Below the pieces are notes generated by a model. That model had not been told where the DNA came from, made no database searches, and saw nothing but the letters and a program-made list of their open reading frames with translations. The position numbers and the translations under genes were made by a program. Of a stretch of 64,000 bases of DNA, positions 54,570-64,000 are shown in pieces; the stretch's first letter is position 1, and every line of letters starts with the position of its first letter. The stretch is from Rana temporaria (lineage: Eukaryota; Chordata; Amphibia; Anura; Ranidae): positions 16,402,254 through 16,466,253 of the forward strand of contig NC_053501.1 in NCBI RefSeq assembly GCF_905171775.1, written 5' to 3'.

Positions 54570-55147
54570 TGTAACGGCTACCCGGGCTAGTGAGAGGGTA
54601 TCAGCCATTAGAGAAGTCCTTTTCCCTGGCAAGCTGCGATATGCAGGTACCGCCGGTATATCCCATCGAACGCCCTTTCAAGAAACGAGACGGGCTACGT
54701 TTGCAGAGTCAAGCAGGACTGATTTTTAATGGTTCACTCTGAGATTTTATACAGTATTCAAGGCACATGAACAATCAAACTGTCCCCACCCACACATCAC
54801 ACCGTGGGGAAGCTTCAATCACCTTCTTTGAGCTAATTATAAACATTTCTTCATTACCAGAACTCAAACACAATGATCTCCTTGAATCAATCAGTCTCTA
54901 GACGTTCCGGCACCGAGATCTACTTAACATGACCTGGCCGGGCACATTCCTTTCTCAATAGAATTCAATTAACCTTTAGAACAATATACACTCACAGATC
55001 ATCACGTTAGCATACACCTGGCAGGAGGCTGTTACTACACAAAGGAGAGTCCATTAGCTATGCAAAGGGAATATTAGCATTCAGCAGTGGAAAAAGTCAC
55101 TCTACAATTAACCCTTTGAGCTCAGAATAGTTCATAGGTCCGTTACA
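54570..55147 (-). repeat. 5' LTR
   Basis: This is the 5' LTR in element orientation, 578 bp, with terminal TGTAACGG/CCGTTACA. It is followed on the + strand by the GATGT duplication at 55148-55152. It should contain the promoter for the fusion ORF; I did not identify a certain TATA element. Confidence 0.95.
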
Positions 55148-55577
55148 GATGTCATTTACCAGCGCCTTACTTTTCTAAATGAACACAGTGAACACACTCA
55201 CTCACTGTGTTCATTCATAACTGAAGCATAGTAAACTGTGTTTACTATGCTTCCGTTTGTGAATGAACAGGAAGCCACGCAGCATAGAGCACTTCCCCTT
55301 CATTCGCTGTCCAGTGCAGCAGAGGCTGCAGAGAAAAGTGTGTGTGTGTGTTTACACCCTAATACAATAGGCTGCGCACACCTATGCTCAGCGCAGTTTC
55401 CCTTAAAAGGAATGGCGGCGGCAGCACCCAAAGGCTGATTGAAAAATTGTCTGGGGTGCCGACATCACGGGATCCCTGGACAGGTAAGTGTCCTAATGTT
55501 AAAAGTCAGTAGCTACAGTATATGTAGCTGGTGACTTTTCATTTTTGGAGGGGGGCTGGAGCTCCTTTTACACACAT

Positions 55578-56405
55578 TGGGGGAGATTTACTAAACCTGG
55601 AGCACTCAGCTTCTAACTTCAGCTTGTTCTATTAACTACTTGCTGCCAGCCCACAGTACATTTACTGCGACAGGGTAAGCAAGTTACTAACACCCCTGGG
55701 GTGTGCAGCGCCGCAATCTCATGACTGCCGTGTCTGGTGGATACAGAGGATCACGGTGCTTGGCCACTGTGAGCGGTCGGGGTATTATGTGATCGCTATG
55801 GCCAGTCATAGTGATCACATGATTGCATGTATGAAAAAGTCATGAATGGCCTCTATTCTCTCACGGCATCACAATAGTAAGCAAGCTATCTTGAATGAAA
55901 ACCATTCATGACAGTTAAAACTATTGCTTATGACAGTGATCATCACTGGTGTAAGCAATAGCAGTGTGATTGCCCCCGTAAAATGTAAAAAAAAGTTACA
56001 AAAAGAAACAAATGTTTAAAAAAATGTAACTACTTCATTTTTTCCAAAGTCTCACCATGCCTCTTACAAATATATGTTGGACTGTCTACTTTCCAAAAAG
56101 GTGTCATTTGTAGGATATTTGTACTTTTCCTGGCATATCAGGTGTGATCGATTTTCAAATATATATATATATATATATAACAGTGGTAATCAAATACCAC
56201 CAAAATAAAGCTCTATTTGTGTGACCAAAATTATATAAATTTCATTTGCGTACAGTGTTGTATGACCGCGCAATTACCAGTTAAAGTAGCGCAGTGCTAA
56301 ATAGCAAAAAATGCTCTGGTCATGAAGGGGGTGAAAGTGGTGAAGCTTTGACAATAAAACCTGGAAGCTGATTGGTTTCTATAGAGTTTTAGTAATTTTC
56401 CCAGT
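55578..56405. mobile_element. MITE (GAGATTTACTAAACCTGG) interrupted by a P1-like element
   Basis: The left part GAGATTTACTAAACCTGGAG and the right part GGAAGCTGATTGGTTTCTAT, then AGTTTTAGTAATTTTCCC, are the two ends of the same type of MITE as at 29747. The middle (about 55637-56335) contains P1-body words (CAAATACCACCAAAATAAAG, GACCGCGCAATTACCAG) and an (AT)n tract at 56160-56178. It is a diverged nested piggyBac-type MITE. Confidence 0.72.
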
Positions 56406-56683
56406 TTGTTGCATGTTAATGGGCATTGTGTAAAGCACACCATTCAAGATGAATGGGCTGCCAACGTCTGCTAACATGCCTATGATCAAACATGATCTTT
56501 TTTTTTGTAATGTAAGTTGTTGTTTGTTGCAGTGCGCTACATCACAATTACATTACCACTATGCAGAAGTGTGAATCTGGCCTTCGTGTTCCTGAATGTT
56601 TTAGGGGCTACACCTTTGCTATCAGATGCATTGCAAGAACGTGTGCATCACCACAACACATGCTCTGTGTGTTACCACTTTAA

Positions 56684-57219
56684 CCCTCCTGGCGGTACCC
56701 CCGAGTGTGACTCGGGGTTGATTTTTTTGGCTAAAATCGGTAACCCTGAGTCACGCTCGGGGTAGCTGTGCAGAGCCTGCAGCGCGCGCTGGCTTACCTT
56801 CTCCTGGATCCAGCGATGCCACTGCGCTGTGTGAGCGAGCGGGACCTCGCTCGATTCACACAGCTGCCTCCTGTGCCGCCGATCTCCGTTCCCTGCGACG
56901 TTATGACGCACGGGAGCGGAGATCGGTGCCAAATTCAAAAACGTAAACAAACACAATACATACAGTATACTGTAATCTTATAGTATATTTCAAATTTCAG
57001 TGATTTTGAGTTGATTACATTATTGAATAATTTTTGTTATAATTATTTATAATTATTTATTATATTATAATTTATAATTTTGTTTTTAAAACTCTGGTTT
57101 GGTCAGAGTGAGTTATTCCTAAGAATTACAGGCCTACAGTATAAAACGCCAAATTTCCTTGCAAATAATGGTACCGCTTTCAGCACCTTTTTTCTGAAAG
57201 AATCATACCGCCAGGGAGG
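56684..57219. mobile_element. piggyBac-type MITE, family P4 (CCCTCCTGGCGGTA ends)
   Basis: 536 bp between TTAA at 56680-56683 and 57220-57223. The inverted ends CCCTCCTGGCGGTA and TACCGCCAGGGAGG match at 13 of 14 positions. Two copies of an ACTCGGGGTTGAT/GAGTCACGCTCGGGGT-type inverted word lie near the left end. It is non-coding. Confidence 0.87.
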
Positions 57220-57223
57220 TTAA

Positions 57224-57499
57224 AGTGGCATTTACTTTGAATCTCACCCCCAACGCACTAAAGCAAGGCAGCGCTGACTCACATGGGTTGCAGCACACGG
57301 CAACACACAGTAAGGCACTTCTGTTTTATGTTTTTTGAGGCATGTCTGTTGTTTTGGCTCATTCCTGTTCATTGGCAGACTATTAAACATAAGCGGACTA
57401 CCTTAACATAATTGCATTAATGCGAGACACAACCAGCCCAGATATGTGCATTAATGCAACGCATGCTACAGAGCTGTAAGAAAGCGTCCATAGAGAATC
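57224..57499. other. Intronic DNA, no clear feature
   Basis: Short stretch between the P4 element and the large minisatellite. Nothing recognised. Confidence 0.5.
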
Positions 57500-60400
57500 A
57501 GACATGGAGAAATGAACAGGAGGATGGGGTGAAGGAGGATAGGAGGTGGGTGAAGGTAATGAGGGAGGATAAGGAAGGGAGGTGGATGGAGTTAATGATG
57601 GACGAAGAAGTTAGGAATTGGATAGTAGCAACAATAGAGGATGAAGATGAGTGGTGGATTGGGTAATGAGGGAGGATGGTGGAGGCTGGGGGGTAAATGG
57701 AGATAATAAGGAAGGATGATGATTGATGCAATGAAGGAGGGTGGGGATAGGATGTGGATGGAGGTTATGATCAAGGTTGAATATGGGAAGGGGATGGTTG
57801 GGGGGGATAGGGATAAAAGGTATTGGAGAAAGAAGATAGACGGCGGATGTAGGTAATGATGAAGGATGAAGATGGGAGGTGGATGGAGGATGAAGAGTGA
57901 AAGGGGATGGAGGTAATGAGAAAGGATGAAGATGGGAGGTGGGCAAAAGTAATGGGGAAGGATAAGAAGTGGAAAAAAGTACTGATGGAGGATGAAGATG
58001 GGAATTGGGTGAAGGTAATGAGGATCAGAAGTGGATGGTGGTAATGATGGAGGATTAAGATGGAAATGGAATGGAGATGAAGATGGGAGGTGGATGAAGG
58101 TAATAAGGAAGAATGAGGATGGGAAGCGGATGGAGTATGAAGATGGGAATTGGATGAAGGTAATGAGGAAGGATAAGGGTTCAGAAGTGGGTGGAGGTAA
58201 TGATGGAGGATGAAGATAGGAGGTGAATTAAGGTAATGAGGGAGGATGAGCATAGTTGGTGGATGGAGGTAATGAGGGAGGATGAGCATAGTAGGTGGAT
58301 GGAGGTAATGAGGGAGGATGAGGATAGTAGGTGGACGGAGGTATTAATGGATGATGAAGGTGGGAGGTGGATGAAGGTAATGAGGGAGGATGAGCATAGT
58401 AGGTGGATGGAGGTAATAATGGAGGATGAAGATGGGAGGTGGATGAAGGTAATGAGGGAGGATGAGGATAGTAGGTGGATGGAGGTAATAATGGAGGATG
58501 AAGATGGGAGGTGGATGAAGGTAATGAGGGAGGATGAGGATAGTAGGTGGATGGAGGTAATAATGGATAATGAAGATGGGAGGTGGATGAAGGTAATGAG
58601 GGAGGATGAGGATAGTAGGTGGATGGAGGTAATGAGGGAGGATGAGGATAGTAGGTGGACGGAGGTATTAATGGATGATGAAGGTGGGAGGTGGATGAAG
58701 GTAATGAGGGAGGATGAGCATAGTAGGTGGATGGAGGTAATAATGGAGGATGAAGATGGGAGGTGGATGAAGGTAATGAGGGAGGATGAGGATAGTAGGT
58801 GGATGGGGGTAATAATGGAGGATGAAGATGGGAGGTGGATGAAGGTAATGATAGAGGATGAGGATAGTAGGTGGATGGAGGTAATAATGGAGGATGAAGA
58901 TGGGGGGTGGATGACGGTAATGAGGGAGGATGAGGATAGTAGGTGGATGGAGGTAATAATGGATGATGAAGATGGGAGGTGGATGAAGGTAATGAGGGAG
59001 GATGAGGATAGTAGGTGGGTTGAGGTAATAATGGATGATGGAGGTGGATGAAGATAATGAGGGTGGATGAGGATAGTAGGTGGACGGTGGTGATGATGGA
59101 GGATGAAGATGGGAGGTGGATGGAGGTAATAATGGAGGATGAGGAAAGTTGGTGAATGGAGGTTTTGAGGGAGGATGAGGATAGTAGGTGGATGAAGGTA
59201 ATAATGGATGATGAAGATGGGAGGTGGATGAAGGTAATGAGGGAGGATGAGGATAGTAGGTGAATGGAGGTAATAATGGATGATGAAGGTGGGAGGTGGA
59301 TGAAGGTAATGAGGTAGGATGAGGATAGTAGGTGGATGGAGGTAATAATGGATGATGAAGATGGGAGGTGGATGGAGGTAATGAGGGAGGATGAGGATAG
59401 TAGGTGGGTGGAGGTAATAATGGATGATGAAGGTGGATGAAGGTAGTGAGGGTGGATGAGGATAGTAGGTGGATGGAGGTAAGAATGGATGATGAAGATG
59501 GGAGGTGGATGAAGGTAGTGAGGGAGGATGAGGATAGTAGGTGGATGAAGGTGGGAGGTGGATGAAGGCAATGATGGAGGATGAGGATAGTAGGTGGACG
59601 GAGGTAATAATGGAGGATGAAGATGGGAGGTGGATGAAGGTAATGAGGGAGGATGAGGATAGTAGGTGGATGGAGGTAATAATGGAGGATGAAGATGGGA
59701 AGTGGATGAAGGTAATGATGGAGGATGAGGATAGTAGGTGGATGGAGGTAATAATGGATGATGAAGGTGGGAGTTGGCTGAAGGTAGTGAGGGAGGATGA
59801 GGATAGTAGGTGGATGAAGGTGGGAGGTGGATGAAGGCAATGATGGAGGATGAGGATAGTAGGTGGACGGAGGTAATAATGGAGGATGAAGATGGGAGGT
59901 GGATTAAGGTAATGAGGGAGGATGAGGATAGTAGGTGGATGGAGGTAATAATGGATGATGAAGGTGGGAGGTGGATGAAGGTAATGAGGGTGGATGAGGA
60001 TAGTAGGTGGATGGAGGTAATAATGGAGGATGAAGATGGGAGGTGGATGAAGGTAATGAGGGAGGATGAGGATAGTAGGTGGATGGAGGTAATAATGGAG
60101 GATGAAGATGGGAGGTGGATGAAGGTAATGAGGGAGGATGAGGATAGTAGGTGGATGGAGGTAATAATGGAGGATGAAGATGGGAGGTGGATGAAGGTAA
60201 TGAGGGAGGATGAGGATAGTAGGTGGATGAAGGTAATAAGGGAGGATAAAGGTAATGAGGGTGGATGAGGATAGTAGGTGGATGGAGGTAATAATGAAGG
60301 ATGAAGATGGGAGGTGGATGAAGGTAATGAGGGAGGATGAAGATGGGAGGTGGATGAAGGTAATGAGGGAGGATGAGGATAGTAGGTGGATGGAGGTAAT

Positions 60401-62715
60401 ATTGGAGGATGAAGATGGGAGGTGGATGAAGGTAATGAGGGTGGATGAGGATAGTAGGTGGATGGAGGTAATAATGGATGATGAAGGTGGAAGGTGGATG
60501 AAGGTAATGAGGGAGGATGAGGATAGTAGGTGGATGGAGGTAATAATGGAGGATGAAGGTAATGAGGGTGGATGAGGATAGTAGGTGGATGGAGGTAATA
60601 ATGGATGATGAAGGTGGGAGGTGGATGAAGGCAATGATGGAGGATGAGGATAGTAGGTGGATGAAGGTAATAATGGAGGATGAAGATGGGAGGTGGATGA
60701 AGGTAATGAGGGAGGATGAAGGTGGGAGGTGGATGAAGGCAATGAGGGAGGATGAGGACAGTAGGTGGATGGAGGTAATAATGGAGGATGAGGATAGTAG
60801 GTGGATGGAGGTAATAATGGATGATGAAGATAGGAGATGAATGAGGATAGTAGGTGGATGAAGGTAATAATGGATGATGAAGATGGGAGGTGGATGAAGG
60901 TAATGAGGGAGGATGAGGATAGTAGGTGGATGGAGGTAATAATGGAGGATGAAGATGGGGGTGGATGACGGTAATGAGGGAGGATGAGGATAGTAGGTGG
61001 ATGGAGGTAATAATGGAGGATGAAAATGGGAGATGGATGAAGGTAATGAGGGAGGATGAGCATAGTAGGTGGATGGAGGTAATAATGGAGGATGAAGATG
61101 GGAGGTGGATGAAGGTAATGAGGGAGGATGAGGATAGTAGGTGGATGGAGGTAATAATGGATGATGAAGATGGGAGGTGGATGAAGGTAATGAGGGTGGA
61201 TGAGGATAGTAGGTGGATGGAGGTAATAATGGAGGATGAAGATGGGGGTGGATGAAGGTAATGAGGGAGGATGAGGATAGTAGGTGGATGAAGGTAATGA
61301 GGGAGGATGAGGATAGTAGGTGGATGAAGGTAATGAGGGAGGATGAGGATAGTAGGTGGATGAAGGTAATGAGGGAGGATGAGGATAGTAGGTGGATGGG
61401 GGTAATAATGGAGGATGAAGATGGGGGGTGGATGAAGGTAATGAGGGAGGATGAGGATAGTAGGTGGATGGAGGTAATAATGGAGGATGAAGATGGGAGG
61501 TGGATGAAGGTAATGAGGGAGGATGAGGATAGTAGGTGGATGGAGGTAATAATGGATGATGAAAGTTGGATGGAGGTAATAATGGAGGATGAGGATAGTA
61601 GGTGGATGGAGGTAATAATGGAGGATGAAGGTGGGAGGTGGATGAAGGTAATGAGGGAGGATGAGGATAGTAGGTGGATGGAGGTAATAATGGAGGATGA
61701 AGATGGGAGGTGGATGAAGATAATGAGGGAGGATGAGGATAGTAGGTGGATGGAGGTAATAATGGAGGATGAAGATGGGGGGTGGATGAAGGTAATGAGG
61801 GAGGATGAGGATAGTAGGTGGATGGAGGTAATAATGGAGGATGGGAGGTGGATGAAGGTAATGAGGGTGGATGAGGATAGTAGGTGGATGGAGGTAATAA
61901 TGGATGATGAAGGTGGAAGGTGGATGAAGGTAATGAGGGAGGGTGAGGATAGTAGGTGGATGGAGGTAATAATGGAGGATGAAGATGGGAGGTGGATGGA
62001 GGTAATAATGGAGGATGAGGATAGTAGGTGGATGGAGGTAATAATGGAGGATGAGGATAGTAGGTGGATGGAGGTAATAATGGAGGATGAAGGTAATGAG
62101 GGAGGATGAGGATAGTAGGTGGATGGAGGTAATAATGGATGATGAAGGTGGGAGGTGGATGAAGATAATGAGGGAGGATGAGGATAGTAGGAGGATGAAG
62201 GTGGGAGGTGGATGAAGGTAATGAGGGTGGATGAGGATAGTAGGTGGATGGAGGTAATAATGGATGATGAAGGTGGGAGGTGGATGAAGGCAATGATGGA
62301 GGATGAGGATAGTAGGTGGATGAAGGTAATAATGGAGGATGAAGATGGGAGGTGGATGAAGGTAATAATGGAGGATGAAGATGGGAGGTGGATGAAGGTA
62401 ATGAGGGAGGATGAAGGTGGGAGGTGGATGAAGGTAATGAGGGAGGATGAGGACAGTAGGTGGATGGAGGTAATAATGGAGGATGAGGATAGTAGGTGGA
62501 TGGAGGTAATAATGGAGGATGAAGGTGGGAGGTGGATGAAGGTAATGAGGGAGGATGAGGATAGTAGGTGGATGGAGGTAATAATGGATGATGAAGATGG
62601 GAGGTGGATGAAGATAATGAGGGAGGATGAGGATAGTAGGTGGATGGAGGATGAAGATGGGAGGTGGATGACGGTAATGAGGGAGGATGAGGATAGTGGA
62701 TGAATGGAAGTAATG
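57500..62715 (+). repeat. 5.2-kb GA-rich minisatellite, 36/72-bp units
   Basis: Two alternating 36-bp units form a 72-bp dimer: GGTGGATGAAGGTAATGAGG + GAGGATGAGGATAGTA and GGTGGATGGAGGTAATAATG + GAGGATGAAGATGGGA. The array is degenerate from 57500 to about 58200 and regular from about 58230 to 62700, about 120 units by length. The + strand is almost pyrimidine-free apart from T. Both 36 and 72 are multiples of three and the units lack stops in several frames, so frames of up to 1524 codons open on the minus strand and many shorter ones on the + strand. These are artefacts. Variant units (ATGAT for GAGGAT, CAT for GAT) recur in blocks, which suggests higher-order expansions. Confidence 0.97.
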
Positions 62716-63360
62716 AGAGAGAAGCAACGTGTGTTGTACCTTCAATTTCATACAAATTTTGAAAAACATTATTTTTGATGTATCTGCTTTCAGCAATTAT
62801 TAGGGACTGTGCAGGAGCCAGTGGGACGCCACTTTAGGTGCCACAAAATCCTTTGTGCCCAGGCTGTCCAAGCGACGTGTTGGCGAGCAAATGTTCCTTC
62901 TGAGGCCATTCATTTGAATTGTGATTTTTCCATCTTTGGAACTTTCACACTGTAATATGCTGTAATTTCCCCAGTTAGACGTCATTCAGTTTAGCTTTGC
63001 AGTGAAGGTGATTGCATGAAGTATTTCTGGACGCCCCCGTCTTTCCCTGGGGTGAAGGCGGAGTGTATGACTTATAAAAAGCTGCAGCTTACAGGAACAT
63101 AAGTGGGGTCAGCTAGTAAGCCGAGGTCATGATATAAAGACTTAAATCATGGTAGTTTTAAAGCTAATTTTCTTTTTAATACATCCACGGACACCAGTCC
63201 TCTCTCCATATGTAGCCAATCCTCTGTCCATATGTGGCTTATTTGATATTTTTTCTCCCTGTGCTTTGACTGCCGCAATCACAGGCCCAGCTAAGTGTGA
63301 ACTTTATTTTGTTTACATTCAGCCAGTCTGCAGTGTATAGTGTAGAGAGCAGCAGGCCTG
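62716..63360. other. Intronic DNA, no clear feature
   Basis: No gene or complete mobile element recognised. Confidence 0.5.
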
Positions 63361-63634
63361 AGGCCCCGTACACACGTCCGAGGAACTCGACGGGCAAAAC
63401 ACATCGTTTTGCTCGTCGAGTTCCTTGTAAAGCCGCCGAGGATCTCGGCGAGCCAAGTTTCCCAATTGACTAACGAGGAAATAGAGAACATGTTCTCTAT
63501 TTGGCTCGACGAGTTCCTCGTCGGCTTCCTCGGCCAAAAGTGTACACACGACCGAGTTTCTCGGCAGAATTGTTCTCCGATCGAGTTTCTGGCTGAATTC
63601 TGCCGAGAAACTGAATCGTGTGTACGGGGCCTGA
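63361..63634. mobile_element. Palindromic MITE (GAGGCCCCGTACACACG)
   Basis: Ends TGAGGCCCCGTACACACG and CGTGTGTACGGGGCCTGA are inverted. The interior has GAGGAACTCGACG and CGACGAGTTCCTCGTCGG words in both orientations. It is a close, uninterrupted relative of the element at 42471-43763. The opposed open frames here mirror each other. Confidence 0.88.
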
Positions 63635-63804
63635 GAACAACAAGGAAAAAGTTTACACCATATTCTGGGTGGCAAGTAACACACAGCAGCCATTTCATAC
63701 AGTTGCCAAATCAGGAGGTGCAGAGGATCTTGTTGGTGATTCAAGTGCATACCTTTACCATCACAGCCATCTCCAGTAAATGGTGCCCAATTTGTCTTTG
63801 TTCT

Positions 63805-64000
63805 CTGTCACTTTCACTGGTGACATCACCAGTACAACCACCATCACTTCCTGTGACATCACCAGCAACACTGTCATCATTACTGTGATGTCACCGGCAT
63901 TTCCTGTGATATAACCAGCACTGGAAGTATCCTGTGACATCACCAGTGCCACCTCTGTGATATCACTAGCAGTGATGGATCCTATACAGAGCATCTCTGA
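63805..64000 (+). repeat. Degenerate tandem repeat at window end
   Basis: Repeats of CCTGTGACATCACCAGCAC and variants (CTGTGATGTCACCGGCATTT) run to about 63990, near the window edge. Confidence 0.8.

Larger units (their letters stand above)
51909..55147 (-). mobile_element. LTR retrotransposon carrying a captured TLE5-like domain
   Basis: A 3239-bp element on the minus strand. Two 578-bp LTRs (51909-52486, 54570-55147) start TGTAACGG and end CCGTTACA. A 5-bp target duplication, GATGT, lies at 51904-51908 and 55148-55152. Next to the 5' LTR (right side) is a primer-binding-like TGGTTGGCAGCAGCGGGA. Next to the 3' LTR is a purine tract, AAAAGGGGAGTAG. Only 2.1 kb lies between the LTRs: one Gag-protease ORF fused to a Groucho/TLE Q domain, plus an RNase H scrap. 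Integrase and reverse transcriptase are missing, so it depends on another element to move. The Gag type and the RNase-H-last order point to Gmr1-like gypsy elements. Confidence 0.93.
28507..64000 (+). other. NRXN2: NRXN2 intron after the SS3 microexon (incomplete)
   Basis: More than 35 kb from a GTAAGT donor to the window edge, with no recognisable following exon. It holds the Tc1, LTR and minisatellite features listed below. Elements on both strands indicate independent insertions. Confidence 0.75.

Noticed and set aside
58181..62796. Two overlapping minus-strand open frames of over 1500 codons and many + strand frames
   Set aside because: They lie entirely in the 36/72-bp minisatellite. 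The period is a multiple of three and the unit lacks stops in several frames, so open frames are expected. The products are pure 12-residue repeats with no known domain.

Overview
This is vertebrate nuclear DNA, most likely from a frog of the Ranidae type. Three conserved exons of an alpha-neurexin, best matched to NRXN2, lie on the + strand (885-1268, 25938-26141 and a 27-nt microexon at 28480-28506). Everything else is intron. The repeats are amphibian in style: palindromic MITEs by the dozen, Tc1 elements, a tRNA-like SINE and several minisatellites. The species call rests on remembered resemblance of these repeats to ranid genomic sequence, not on a search.

Layout. 1-1268: intron tail, then the exon for the end of LNS2 and the second EGF domain. 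1269-25937: a 24.7-kb intron with nested MITEs (several with 3-bp or TTAA target duplications), a 21-bp minisatellite, a 541-bp tandem duplication, a SINE with a 14-bp target duplication, a roughly 125-bp tandem array punctured by three MITEs, and a 1.9-kb TG-rich array. 25938-28506: the exon opening LNS3, a 2.3-kb intron, and the splice-site-3 (SS3) microexon. 28507-64000: a further intron of more than 35 kb. It holds more MITEs, a decayed LINE hit by an apparently intact Tc1 transposon (40481-42087), two broken Tc1 copies, a second SINE copy, an LTR retrotransposon (51909-55147), and a 5.2-kb GA-rich minisatellite (57500-62715).

The standout is the LTR retrotransposon on the - strand. Its single 634-codon ORF encodes a gypsy-type Gag with a SCAN-like capsid region, a CCHC knuckle and a retropepsin. 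It then runs in frame into about 95 residues of the Groucho/TLE Q domain, closest to TLE5 (AES). Integrase and reverse transcriptase are missing, and only an out-of-frame scrap of the RNase H C-terminus remains before the 3' LTR. The two 578-bp LTRs differ at 6 positions by eye and are flanked by a 5-bp duplication (GATGT), so the element inserted fairly recently. It looks like a retrotransposon that captured a host corepressor domain through an RNA intermediate, comparable in layout to the gag-onc fusions of acutely transforming retroviruses. I know of no description of it, but could not search.

The neurexin exons have consistent phase (all boundaries phase 1), so including or skipping the microexon keeps the frame. 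The mobile elements appear to be passengers in the introns.
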